Virus record (IMG/VR): IMGVR_UViG_3300010392_000035
Location: 1 to 41,834 of that record
DNA from: a virus
Length of the DNA: 41,834 bases
Strand: one strand, 5' to 3'
Under the pieces are notes generated by a model. It was not told the DNA's origin, ran no database searches, and saw only the letters and a program-made list of their open reading frames with translations. Shown here one piece after another: positions 31,815 to 39,081 of the stretch (positions are counted from its first letter, which is position 1; each line of letters opens with the position of its first letter). Position numbers and translations under genes: made by a program.

Positions 31815-31848
31815 AGTATTAGAAAGAAACCAACCAAAAGGACAAAAA

Positions 31849-32136
31849 ATGACTAAACTAGACCTAATCAAAATGAGCATTAAAGAAATCTTTTTCTTCT
31901 GGAGTGAATCACAAGTAATGGTAGACGCTTTTGAAGAAAGCCAGCCAGCCGATTTAGACCTTTTCATTGAAGCCTGCACTCAAGGAGCCATTGAAGCCGA
32001 CGGATGCGACTGCTACCTGAAAACTAAATTTAGAGTCACATTTCAGAACGGTATCGAGAAAGTTTTAAGAATAGATCTTGAGCAAGACGAAAGTTGCCCC
32101 TTAGAACTCATAAGTCACTACATACCAAACAGCTAG
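31849..32136 (+). CDS. Hypothetical acidic protein
   Basis: 95 residues from ATG 31849 with AAAAGGAC ahead; an upstream in-frame extension would run through the promoter and is rejected. Acidic, with a helical N-terminus (KMSIKEIFFFWSESQ) and a CDCY motif near residue 58. No family recognised. Sole gene of unit D, with its own promoter and terminator. Confidence 0.65.
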   Translation: MTKLDLIKMSIKEIFFFWSESQVMVDAFEESQPADLDLFIEACTQGAIEADGCDCYLKTKFRVTFQNGIEKVLRIDLEQDESCPLELISHYIPNS

Positions 32137-32142
32137 AAAAAA

Positions 32143-32177
32143 CACCTGTAATAGATTCTATTACAGGTGATTCTTTT
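32143..32177 (+). terminator. Terminator of unit D
   Basis: CACCTGTAATAG/CTATTACAGGTG forms a perfect 12-bp stem with loop ATT, followed by ATTCTTTT. Confidence 0.8.
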
Positions 32178-32257
32178 AAGTCCCTTTAAATCAAGCAGTT
32201 GCATTCATTCCTAAGCTAAGGGGTGTTACTTTAGGAACCGCACTCATTCAGAACGTG

Positions 32258-32297
32258 TGTCATAAAACTTGCATTACCTACATTGTAGGCATATATT
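32258..32297 (+). promoter_or_regulatory. Family-2 promoter/operator copy E
   Basis: -35 TTGCAT (32269-32274), 17-bp spacer, -10 TATATT (32292-32297), with ACCTACATTGTAGG (32276-32289) between, one base short of the full palindrome. A partial TTCCTAAG...CTTTAGGAA hairpin lies just upstream near 32207. Confidence 0.7.
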
Positions 32298-32337
32298 ATA
32301 GTATAGAAAGAAACAGAAACTCAAAAGGAAAACCAAG

Positions 32338-32469
32338 ATGAAAAACCTAAAAAAACTTCTAAACCTCGCTCAAAACATACTAACAGTAATCACAGATTCA
32401 GAATGGAAAAAAGAAGTCGGAAACCAAAACTTCGAGTTCGGCCGCAAAACAGAAATGGAGACAAAATAA
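32338..32469 (+). CDS. Hypothetical 43-residue protein
   Basis: First gene of unit E, AAAAGGA ahead. Basic, helical (MKNLKKLLNLAQNILTVI) with a charged tail. Not recognised. The next ATG is two bases after its stop, so translation is coupled. Confidence 0.5.
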   Translation: MKNLKKLLNLAQNILTVITDSEWKKEVGNQNFEFGRKTEMETK

Positions 32470-32470
32470 T

Positions 32471-32626
32471 ATGAACATCTTCGACCTAAACAAACTAATC
32501 AGCGCCATCGAAAATGGCGACGGAACCATGAAAAACATGCTCCCGTTTTACCGCAACATGAAAAAGGATCTTATGAAAAAGCTTTCAACTGGGATTCAAG
32601 AAATAATCAACCAAGGGAAAAAATAA
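32471..32626 (+). CDS. Hypothetical 51-residue protein
   Basis: Starts two bases after the upstream stop and ends two bases before the next ATG. Helical and basic (MNIFDLNKLISAIENGDGT..., ending EIINQGKK). Not recognised; its reality is supported by the tight spacing on both sides. Confidence 0.5.
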   Translation: MNIFDLNKLISAIENGDGTMKNMLPFYRNMKKDLMKKLSTGIQEIINQGKK

Positions 32627-32627
32627 T

Positions 32628-32876
32628 ATGAAAAAATTTACCGAAATCACATTCACAGTTCCAAGCTCTTTTTTAAGCCTCTTGCTGGGGGGCGATTATA
32701 ATTGGTCTCTTAATGATCAAGATATTGAAGATACCAACAGTTTTATAAATCACGTAAAAGAGACATACGGACACGCTCTTTTTAGCGGTTCCAAGCCCGC
32801 TGGAATGAAACCCAGAAACGACATTAACAGCATGTTTGCCGACTGCTCAACAATAACATTATTAATAACTGATTGA
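32628..32876 (+). CDS. Hypothetical protein
   Basis: 82 residues, AAGGGA ahead of the start. Mixed alpha/beta with several Ser, Asn and Asp and a hydrophobic end (STITLLITD). No family recognised. Its stop lies inside the -35 of the next promoter, so it closes the first part of unit E. Confidence 0.55.
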   Translation: MKKFTEITFTVPSSFLSLLLGGDYNWSLNDQDIEDTNSFINHVKETYGHALFSGSKPAGMKPRNDINSMFADCSTITLLITD

Positions 32877-32901
32877 AAAGCTCTACAAAGTAGGCTATCA
32901 T
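32873..32901 (+). promoter_or_regulatory. Promoter of the secreted-protein pair, degenerate family-2 site
   Basis: TTGAAA (32873-32878), 17-bp spacer, TATCAT (32896-32901). The spacer carries CTACAAAGTAG (32883-32893), the family-2 palindrome with a changed centre. The TGTCATAAAAC upstream part is absent. Confidence 0.6.
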
Positions 32902-32931
32902 TATCAAACAATAAAACAGGAAAATAACAAT

Positions 32932-33366
32932 ATGAAATACTTACTAATACTTTTAATATTCACGCTGTCAGCCAGCGCCCGTGTAGGTGAAACAAAAGCG
33001 CAATGTGACAAACGCTATGGTAAACCTATAAATGAACCAAGAAAAGCAACTGAAAACCACCCTCCAGTTTACGCATACAAAACAAAGGACTGGAAAATCT
33101 ATATAGCTTTTGAAAAAGGTAAAGCAATCATGCTGACTTATTATAAAGCTGACGGCAAAAAAAATATAACAAAAGCAATTGGTGAAACTATAGCAAAAAT
33201 CAACCTGCCTAATGTAAAATGGGGCCGTGGCATTTTTGGCAAAACTATCTCAGTAGATAAAAGGTATTTCAAAACTATAGAGTCTGATGCTATTTCAATC
33301 ACTGACTGGAACGGGGTTGCTACATATAGAAAACGCGTAAGCTCTAATTATACAAAGGGGCTATAA
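32932..33366 (+). CDS. Secreted protein, tandem paralog 1
   Basis: 144 residues. A signal peptide (MKYLLILLIFTLSASA) is probably cleaved after ASA, followed by RVGETKAQCDKRYGKP and a beta-rich body with many Tyr and Lys. The GET...C..RYGK phrase is repeated in the next gene, and the first 21 codons of the two are nearly identical in DNA, so they arose by duplication. Probably periplasmic or exported. No enzyme motif seen; function unknown. I recall similar short exported proteins in PVC-group bacteria, which is only suggestive of host. Confidence 0.7.
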   Translation: MKYLLILLIFTLSASARVGETKAQCDKRYGKPINEPRKATENHPPVYAYKTKDWKIYIAFEKGKAIMLTYYKADGKKNITKAIGETIAKINLPNVKWGRGIFGKTISVDKRYFKTIESDAISITDWNGVATYRKRVSSNYTKGL

Positions 33367-33367
33367 T

Positions 33368-33904
33368 ATGAAATACTTACTAATACTTTTAATCTTCACG
33401 CTGTCAGTCAGCGCCCGCATTGGCGAAACAATAGAAGAGTGCAAAAAGCGCTATGGTAAAACAACCATAAAAACCAATAAGCATCAAATGAAGTATGCGC
33501 AGTTTTATAAAAACAACTTCCATATTTTATGTCTTTTTGATGATGATAAATGTGCCTATATAATTTATTTAACCAAAAGACGAAATTTCAAAAAAGGAGA
33601 GGAAGAAAAAGCTCTTGATGAATTGGAGAAAGTAAACGCTCCTGACAGCAAAATAGTCAGTTATGGCTGGTGTTCCTTTACTAATTTATGGGGCTTGAAA
33701 TACTTAGAGTTCTTTGATAAAAAGCTGGTTGAAATAAAAACAAGAAACACCTTTGGGCACTCCGTTAAAGTAAAAGCCGTCTATGGCCTGACGCGTGAAG
33801 AAATCGCATTCAGCTTCATAAATAAAAAATTCAAATCCAAGCTATATAAAATCCAACAAGAAAATATAGAAACGCCAAAATCTGGAAAAACAGGAGGTCT
33901 ATAA
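33368..33904 (+). CDS. Secreted protein, tandem paralog 2
   Basis: 178 residues. The signal peptide (MKYLLILLIFTLSVSA) and the GETIEECKKRYGK phrase match paralog 1; the rest has diverged and the C-terminus is longer, basic and helical. Starts two bases after the upstream stop. The strong conservation of the leader DNA compared with the mature part suggests either a recent duplication with fast divergence of the body or recombination at the leader. Confidence 0.7.
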   Translation: MKYLLILLIFTLSVSARIGETIEECKKRYGKTTIKTNKHQMKYAQFYKNNFHILCLFDDDKCAYIIYLTKRRNFKKGEEEKALDELEKVNAPDSKIVSYGWCSFTNLWGLKYLEFFDKKLVEIKTRNTFGHSVKVKAVYGLTREEIAFSFINKKFKSKLYKIQQENIETPKSGKTGGL

Positions 33905-33905
33905 A

Positions 33906-34106
33906 ATGAAAGAAGAAACAGAAGAAACAAGCAACGCAGCACTTATAAAAGAATCGCGTAAAGAATTAGGATTAACACAAACCGCATTAGGCGAAAAATT
34001 AGGCGTAGGTTTAAAGGCCGTCCAAAGCTGGGAATATGGCGAACGCAATCCCTCAAAAACTGTTTTGATGATGCTGAAAATGTTACTAGGTAAAAATAAA
34101 AAATAA
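33906..34106 (+). CDS. XRE-family HTH protein
   Basis: 66 residues, nearly all one helix-turn-helix domain: IKESRKELGLTQTALGEKLGVGLKAVQSWEYGERNPS. Cro-like size, with no C-terminal domain. GGAGG precedes the start by about eight bases. It closes the secreted-protein unit, and a terminator follows. It is a candidate binder for either operator family or for the repeat region just downstream (34162-34199). Confidence 0.8.
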   Translation: MKEETEETSNAALIKESRKELGLTQTALGEKLGVGLKAVQSWEYGERNPSKTVLMMLKMLLGKNKK

Positions 34107-34131
34107 AAAAAAAGAAATATTATTAAATCTC

Positions 34132-34159
34132 AAAGCCGCCTTTTATGGCGGCTTTTTTT
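34132..34159 (+). terminator. Terminator after the XRE gene
   Basis: AAAGCCGCC/GGCGGCTTT forms a 9-bp stem with loop TTTTAT, followed by further T (to 34159). Confidence 0.88.
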
Positions 34160-34161
34160 AT

Positions 34162-34199
34162 TGTCTGATTTATAAAACTGTCTCATTTATAAGACAGTT
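34162..34199. repeat. Direct and inverted repeats behind the XRE gene
   Basis: TGTCTGATTTATAA (34162-34175) and TGTCTCATTTATAA (34179-34192) differ at one base and are 17 bp apart; AACTGTCT/AGACAGTT (34176-34183/34192-34199) also form an 8-bp inverted repeat. Probably an operator. The rest of 34107-34438 holds the promoter at 34333-34384 and no gene. Confidence 0.55.
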
Positions 34200-34332
34200 A
34201 ACAGCATAAACGTCCTAAAAATGATACACTTATTGGCCAAAATACATAATACAACCTAAAAAACCTGTACAAAATCAAACTTATATGATTGTTGCTTTTT
34301 GTTGTGTCATTATTAAGCACAAAATCATAGTT

Positions 34333-34384
34333 CTGAATTAGGTTAGTAAAGAGGCTTGTAAAATAATGTATCTTCATATAGATT
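34333..34384 (+). promoter_or_regulatory. Promoter of the DGQHR-protein unit, degenerate family-1 site
   Basis: CTGAATTAGGTTAG (34333-34346) is a family-1 site with an imperfect right arm. Downstream lie TTGTAA (34356-34361), a 17-bp spacer and TAGATT (34379-34384). It would drive genes 34439-35997. Confidence 0.5.
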
Positions 34385-34438
34385 CATAACCCTTAACACA
34401 GAAGAACACAGAAAAAACAATAAATACTAGGGTTAACA

Positions 34439-35221
34439 ATGACAAAAGCGCCGACTATGATTAAGCGCACCAAATCCGATGGTGTGATTTATAAAACCAA
34501 AAAATACGACATCTTCAAAAAGCAGAAAGGCAATAGACCAGTCAAGCCGTGTGACTTCGAAAGCCTACAGGCAAAAGTAGAAGCTCGAAACCTTTTAAAA
34601 TATTTCCCTGTTTTGATCAATGAATTATATGAAGTAATTGACGGACAGCATAGAGTCGATGTAGCCAAGGCCCTTGGTTTGACGGTCTTTTATATGATGA
34701 TACCTGAAGCCGATCTAGTAACCACCAAAGATATTAATGTGACTGGCAAAAAATGGACGCGTGAAGACTTTTTAAATTCTTTCATTGAACTTGGTAACAA
34801 ACATTATATTGAAATCGATAAATTCATAAAAGAAACAGGCAAGCGCTACAGCATCGCCACGGCTGTATATTTGTTTACTGGATATAATGACAGCAATGCA
34901 AATAAAAGATTCATCGAAGGTCTTTTTGAAATCACTAAAGAAAAGAGAATACAGGCAAAAGAGATAAACGAAATAGTTGATATGTTTGAAGATGTTGGGG
35001 AAAAACTGGTAGGCTTCACGCATTTCATTCGCTGCGTTCGATATATGCATTTAAGGAATGTTGCTGTCCGCTGGGATAGATTAGTTGAAAAATGTTGCTG
35101 CAATATCAACGTCATCAAAAGCCTTCCAAATGACTCAAGAAAAGTACGTGACATATTAGAAGAAATCTATTCTCAAGGAATGAGAAAACGCGCTAACTTT
35201 TCAAAAGAATTATCAATATGA
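34439..35221 (+). CDS. DGQHR-type ParB-like protein
   Basis: 260 residues. The ParB/sulfiredoxin-like core is seen in YFPVLINELYEVIDGQHRVDVAKALGLTVFYMMI (about 55-90) with the DGQHR motif, which in this superfamily binds nucleotide. The rest is helical with several charged repeats and a CCC cluster near residue 220. Such proteins occur as phage regulators or DNA-partition-like factors. No CTP-binding C-terminal domain can be named. It overlaps the next gene by 4 bases. Confidence 0.75.
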   Translation: MTKAPTMIKRTKSDGVIYKTKKYDIFKKQKGNRPVKPCDFESLQAKVEARNLLKYFPVLINELYEVIDGQHRVDVAKALGLTVFYMMIPEADLVTTKDINVTGKKWTREDFLNSFIELGNKHYIEIDKFIKETGKRYSIATAVYLFTGYNDSNANKRFIEGLFEITKEKRIQAKEINEIVDMFEDVGEKLVGFTHFIRCVRYMHLRNVAVRWDRLVEKCCCNINVIKSLPNDSRKVRDILEEIYSQGMRKRANFSKELSI

Positions 35222-35997
35222 GTAGTCAACTTTCAAAAATAGAAATGGAAAAACTGGCTTTGGACGGTGTTACTTATGCTGACATTTGCCGCTTAGCGTT
35301 CCCTGACAAGAAATATAAAAATCCAGCTTCCACAATAAATAAAATTATAGGGCCAAAAGGCAAACTCAAAAGCGGGCCTCTGCTGGCTCCATTCAAGGCC
35401 ATCGACAAAGATGACGTAGAAGGGCAGGAAAGTAGCTTAGAGGGCGCTGAAACGGCTTCTGAGGATGAAATAAGGGATTATAACCGCACCAGTTGGGCCG
35501 AACATTATGACGTTATTGGCCCGCTCTTAAATAAAGGCAAAAGTTACCGCCATTGTTATGAGCAAATTACAGGCACTCAAAATACTGGTGTCAGCTCTGG
35601 AGCTGGCTTGAATACTCATATAAATAAAAAGTTTGGCGACAAAGAAAGATTCTTACTTTGGTTCAATAAAGAAGAAGAAAAACAATCTGATAAAATCAGG
35701 TACAAACTAGAGCAAGAAGCCAAAGAATTATTAGCTGAAAAAATGCAAAAAGAAGTTGAGAAAATCAATTATAAAATGGTTGATATGAAAAAGGAAAATC
35801 TGACTTTAAAAGTTGTCCTTGAATTATGCCGAACGAAAATGACAAGGAAGAAAGTAGACGAACTCGAAAAAATAGCGGGCTTGTTTGTCAATAATTTTAA
35901 AACTCATGATAATGCGTCTCTTGAAAGCATTAAGTCAATAGTTGCCGCTCTAGAATCTTATTTGACAGCGCCAATGGAAAAACCAGTAATAGTTTGA
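35218..35997 (+). CDS. Hypothetical coiled-coil protein coupled to the ParB-like gene
   Basis: 259 residues. ATGA overlap with the ParB-like gene implies partner proteins. The N-terminus has an HTH-like stretch (LALDGVTYADICRLAFPDKKYKNPASTINKII), the middle is charged, and residues 155-215 form a coiled coil (EEEKQSDKIRYKLEQEAKEL...). The combination of a possible DNA-binding start and a coiled coil next to a ParB-like gene hints at a two-component DNA-binding complex, but no family is recognised. Confidence 0.6.
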   Translation: MSSQLSKIEMEKLALDGVTYADICRLAFPDKKYKNPASTINKIIGPKGKLKSGPLLAPFKAIDKDDVEGQESSLEGAETASEDEIRDYNRTSWAEHYDVIGPLLNKGKSYRHCYEQITGTQNTGVSSGAGLNTHINKKFGDKERFLLWFNKEEEKQSDKIRYKLEQEAKELLAEKMQKEVEKINYKMVDMKKENLTLKVVLELCRTKMTRKKVDELEKIAGLFVNNFKTHDNASLESIKSIVAALESYLTAPMEKPVIV

Positions 35998-36009
35998 AGA
36001 CAGGGGATG

Positions 36010-36051
36010 CCGCCACGAGTGCAGAAATAGCATTCGTGGCGGTCTGCTTTT
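36010..36051 (+). terminator. Terminator after the ParB-like unit
   Basis: CCGCCACGAGTGC pairs with GCATTCGTGGCGG over 13 bp (one G-U pair) with loop AGAAATA, followed by TCTGCTTTT. Confidence 0.82.
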
Positions 36052-36072
36052 AATATAAAAATAGGGCAAAAA

Positions 36073-36279
36073 ATGGAAAATATTTTATGTAGTTACGGCG
36101 GCTGGCTGGAGTGTTGCCGCGAAAGATCAAAAATGGGCTTGCAGGAATGGGCTTTTTGCCTTGACCTTAAAACGGATGTTTACAATTCAATAATTACTGG
36201 CGATTTTTACCCTGATGAAGATTGGCGACAAAGCATATTTACATCAATCGCAAAAATATCACTTAACGGAATTCGATGA
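36073..36279 (+). CDS. Small HTH-like protein
   Basis: 68 residues. GGWLECCRERSKMGLQEWAFCLDLKTDVYNSIITGDFYPDEDWRQSIFTSIAKI resembles a truncated XRE-type domain (helix, turn, recognition helix, and a D..W..SI end). Several Cys and Trp. First gene of the last rightward operon; ATGA overlap with the next gene. Confidence 0.55.
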   Translation: MENILCSYGGWLECCRERSKMGLQEWAFCLDLKTDVYNSIITGDFYPDEDWRQSIFTSIAKISLNGIR

Positions 36280-36731
36280 CCGAAAATAAAACCATAGATT
36301 GTATCGTTTATGGCAATGGGAACAAGTTCAAAACAGAGCTCTTCCAGCCAATAAAAAACAGAGAGTATATTAAATCGCATGGCGGCTTATGGTCATCGCC
36401 AATAGTGAGCGCACACGGCTGGAAAGAAGCTGCCCCACAAATGGATTTAGGCGATTTTGAAACCAGCTTTAAAGTTCGAGTAAAAGGGAAAATATTTACC
36501 ATAGATGCACTCGAAGATCTTGAAAGATTTGAATATCAGGAAATGGATTATGGCCCGTTTATGGTCGATTTCTGGCCCGACTTTGAGGAGCTTTTAGAGC
36601 GTAAATATGTAGCCGTTCACCTGACTGAAAAAGGCCAACGGGAAACGCGCCTTTCTCACCCCAGAAATCTATACGGCTGGGATTGTGAAACGGTTTATAT
36701 AATGGATTCTAAAAGTGCAAAGCCAATATGA
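36276..36731 (+). CDS. Hypothetical phage protein
   Basis: 151 residues, not recognised. Contains IKSHGGLWSSPIVSAHGW and an acidic aromatic region (FEYQEMDYGPFMVDFWPDFEELLE), ending with NLYGWDCETVYIM. ATGA overlaps on both sides. Probably a soluble alpha/beta protein; its neighbour is a DUF7694-like gene, so a shared role in phage-host metabolism is possible. Confidence 0.6.
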   Translation: MTENKTIDCIVYGNGNKFKTELFQPIKNREYIKSHGGLWSSPIVSAHGWKEAAPQMDLGDFETSFKVRVKGKIFTIDALEDLERFEYQEMDYGPFMVDFWPDFEELLERKYVAVHLTEKGQRETRLSHPRNLYGWDCETVYIMDSKSAKPI

Positions 36732-37129
36732 TTAATATTCACGAGCATTTGAACCAATTCAGGCTTAAATCTGGCCCTATGGAATCAACAGATAATGAGG
36801 GCTTAATGGGCTGCTTTCTAATACCGACAGAAAAACCAAGCCGTAAATTATGGGTTATTTCAAGTGGTGTCTGTGAGCTTTCAGGCTGGGAACATGTGAG
36901 CGCCCATGTTAACGAAAGAACCAGCAAAAAACGCGTTCGCCTTTCTACTCCAACATGGGATGAAATGTGCTTTTTAAAGTCAATGTTTTGGGATGACAAA
37001 GAATGTGTAATACAGTTTCACCCGTCAAAATCAGAATACGTAAATTGCCATGAACATACACTACATTTGTGGAAACCAATAAACCAAGAATTTCCAATAC
37101 CGAATAAAATATTAGTTGGGCCGATATAG
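36728..37129 (+). CDS. DUF7694-like phage protein
   Basis: 133 residues. WEHVSAHV, then TPTWDEMCFLKSMFWDDKECVIQFHPSKSEYVN and HTLHLWKP resemble the DUF7694 family of small phage proteins, in which PTWEEMC...FW...V.QFHPP.SEYVN..HLW is conserved (from memory). Its function is not known. ATGA overlap with the upstream gene; AGGGG precedes the next. Confidence 0.7.
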   Translation: MINIHEHLNQFRLKSGPMESTDNEGLMGCFLIPTEKPSRKLWVISSGVCELSGWEHVSAHVNERTSKKRVRLSTPTWDEMCFLKSMFWDDKECVIQFHPSKSEYVNCHEHTLHLWKPINQEFPIPNKILVGPI

Positions 37130-37138
37130 GGGGAAAAT

Positions 37139-37612
37139 ATGTCTATTGAATTAAGTGCAGTTTCAGAAATTATACAACATGAAATAGTTGAGTTTTACAA
37201 AAAGTGGAAAGGTGAAGACTTGCCACCTGTCGCCGTTCTATATGGCGGAATAAATAAAATTGTAGTTCATCCCTTCATGTTTGACACTTCAGTATATCAA
37301 ATTTTAGAGAAATTAAGGAAAATTACGGATGCTGAAAAAGACGTTATAGTTGCTGGGATTTCGTCTGAAGTTTACATGAAAGAAATAAAAGATTCTACAC
37401 AAAAAAAAGCCCTTGAACAGTATAATGAATTAGGCGGATTAAATAAAGATAATGCCAAAGATAGCCTAATGATAATGTTATGGAAACGCGACTCCAAAGA
37501 CCAATTTTTTGCTGTAGCCGAAATAGAAAAACCAAATAATAAAATCGGCCCGTGGATTGAAACACTAAAAAATACCATTGGCAAAATCCCAGAATTTAAG
37601 GTATTCGCATGA
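37139..37612 (+). CDS. Hypothetical protein
   Basis: 157 residues with AGGGGGA ahead of the start. Alpha/beta pattern with helices (ISEIIQHEIVEFYKKW, QILEKLRKI) and strands (VAVLYGGINKIVVHPFMF, SLMIMLWKRD). No family recognised. ATGA overlap with the next gene. Possibly an acetyltransferase-sized soluble protein, but no motif supports that. Confidence 0.6.
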   Translation: MSIELSAVSEIIQHEIVEFYKKWKGEDLPPVAVLYGGINKIVVHPFMFDTSVYQILEKLRKITDAEKDVIVAGISSEVYMKEIKDSTQKKALEQYNELGGLNKDNAKDSLMIMLWKRDSKDQFFAVAEIEKPNNKIGPWIETLKNTIGKIPEFKVFA

Positions 37613-38016
37613 ATAAAGAAAAAGCCATTTTCCAGCTGGGTTATTGCATCGGCATCATTTTCAAATATCGAACAATCATAAAAGATTTCTATAACAATAC
37701 AAAGCACTTAAAAGATGCCAAAACAATTACTGAAGACGAACAAAAAAAGATAAGCGAAACCTTAAATAATGCCGCTGCTGCGCTCCTTGATGAAGACAAA
37801 GAATTAACCATGAAGAAACCGACTGGAATGACCACAATTACATTTACCAAAAAAGAACAAAGAGACGCGGCTTTTTGCATACTGGCAGAAGGGCGTTTTA
37901 ATATCAATTTTAGAGTATTAGACTTAAGCTATGAAATGTTCGGTGATAGTGATGAAATTAGTATGTTTTTAAAACTTTTAAGTCACCTAAATCCAAGAGT
38001 AAAAGAAACATTATGA
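37609..38016 (+). CDS. Hypothetical protein
   Basis: 135 residues, mostly helical, with many Lys and Glu (NAAAALLDEDKELTMKKPTG) and a hydrophobic start (IFQLGYCIGIIFKY). Not recognised. It overlaps both neighbours by ATGA, a sign of one coupled operon from 36073 to 38935. Confidence 0.55.
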   Translation: MNKEKAIFQLGYCIGIIFKYRTIIKDFYNNTKHLKDAKTITEDEQKKISETLNNAAAALLDEDKELTMKKPTGMTTITFTKKEQRDAAFCILAEGRFNINFRVLDLSYEMFGDSDEISMFLKLLSHLNPRVKETL

Positions 38017-38645
38017 GCGAGCACAGTAATGAGCTTTTTTCCTTTAGCGATAGCTTTAAATTATTAGTAGAATCTAGTCCGCAGGATACTAAAAAACTAT
38101 TAAAAGATATGCTGTTATATTATAAGAAATTATACGGCGATTTAATTCAATCGCAAAAAGATGACAACTCGGTTACGTATAGTTTTTTAATGGCCATCGA
38201 TGAGCAAGTTCAAAAGCTACTTAAGGCAGAAGATACGCCGCCCACATGTAAAAAGGGCTGCCACTTTTGTTGTTATCAACGGGTCGCAGTATCAAAAACG
38301 GAAATGGGACTAATAATAAAAGCCTTAGAAGAGTCAAAGGTGAATATAGATATCGGAAACCTGATGGCCTATGATACCAACCACGACCGTAATCCTTATG
38401 AGTTAAAACGGTGTCCACTTTTAGGCGCTGATAACTCTTGTATTGTTTATGAATATAGGCCAGCCGTTTGCAGGATATTAAACGTAAAAACAGAATCCAG
38501 CTTATGTGATATAAGGCAAAGTAATGAAGTCCAGCGCATGATAGCCGCCGAGGCTGAGGCTATTTTGGCTGGTATGTGGTCTGCTCAAAATATAGAAGAT
38601 GTTTCCAGTATACAAGAATTATTATTAAAGGGGCTAAAACCATGA
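38013..38645 (+). CDS. YkgJ-like Cys-cluster protein
   Basis: 210 residues. An N-terminal helical part (1-65) precedes a zinc- or iron-cluster domain: CKKGCHFCCYQRVAVSKTE (near residue 73), then KRCPLLGADNSCIVYEYRPAVCRI and a final SSLCD. This is the CxxxCxxCC...C...C...RP..C pattern of the UPF0153/YkgJ family, thought to bind a metal cluster. Role in phage unknown. ATGA overlap with the upstream gene. Confidence 0.8.
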   Translation: MSEHSNELFSFSDSFKLLVESSPQDTKKLLKDMLLYYKKLYGDLIQSQKDDNSVTYSFLMAIDEQVQKLLKAEDTPPTCKKGCHFCCYQRVAVSKTEMGLIIKALEESKVNIDIGNLMAYDTNHDRNPYELKRCPLLGADNSCIVYEYRPAVCRILNVKTESSLCDIRQSNEVQRMIAAEAEAILAGMWSAQNIEDVSSIQELLLKGLKP

Positions 38646-38935
38646 TGCATAGTGATAGACAAGAAGATCCAAATACTAAAGAAGAGCCAGATATTGAATC
38701 GGGCCACCTCAAAATTAACAGAGCACAATTAATGCATTTAGGACAGCAGATCATACGCCTTGACGAGATACTAACAAAAGAAGAGAGGCCAAACTCCTTA
38801 CATTTCTTTAGTGGCGAACATTCGAGAATGAAAATCGAAGCTATAAAGGCGGCGATTATGTTCTTAAATGATGTTGAAGAAATTGCCACATGTATCGGGA
38901 TTTTAAATGATGCTTTAAGTGGACAAGATTCATAA
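38642..38935 (+). CDS. Hypothetical protein, paralog of the gene at 10977
   Basis: 97 residues from ATG 38642, overlapping the upstream stop by 4 bases. The QLMHLGQQIIRLDEIL helix and the second helix (KIEAIKAAIMFLNDVEEIATCIGILNDAL) align with the 90-residue protein of the leftward operon at 10977-11249. The acidic N-terminus (about residues 1-20) is different. Last gene of the rightward block. Function unknown. Confidence 0.6.
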   Translation: MMHSDRQEDPNTKEEPDIESGHLKINRAQLMHLGQQIIRLDEILTKEERPNSLHFFSGEHSRMKIEAIKAAIMFLNDVEEIATCIGILNDALSGQDS

Positions 38936-38943
38936 TGAAAAAA

Positions 38944-39016
38944 TAGCGGTTAAAGGAATCGAACCTTTCATTTCTTGGTTATGAGCCAAACGGCTTTCCC
39001 AGTAGCCTAAACCGCA
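38944..39016 (-). tRNA. tRNA with anticodon CAT (Met or modified Ile)
   Basis: A 73-nt cloverleaf on the minus strand: acceptor TGCGGTT/AACCGCT with a T-T mismatch at 1-72, T8-A9, D stem GGCT/AGCC with GG in the loop, anticodon stem TTTGG/CCAAG with loop CTCATAA, T stem AAAGG/CCTTT with loop TTCGATT. Not an initiator by the absence of three G-C pairs. No CCA is encoded. The unpaired 1-72 position is odd. It lies between the rightward block and the terminase. Confidence 0.85.
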
Positions 39017-39018
39017 TC

Positions 39019-39043
39019 AAAAAAAACGTCCTGACAAGGAACG
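39019..39043 (-). terminator. T8 hairpin directly upstream of the tRNA
   Basis: On the minus strand CGTTCCT-TGTC-AGGACG (one bulged T) is followed by eight T, ending only a few bases before the tRNA 5' end. It looks like the terminator of the terminase operon, so the tRNA would need readthrough or RNA processing. Confidence 0.5.
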
Positions 39044-39081
39044 CAAAAGTTATAATTTCATTTCAAGTGATGTAAACCTTT

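Noticed and set aside
31720-31848. N-terminal extension of the 95-residue gene of unit D
   Set aside because: The extension translates the promoter/operator copy; the ATG at 31849 has the ribosome site.
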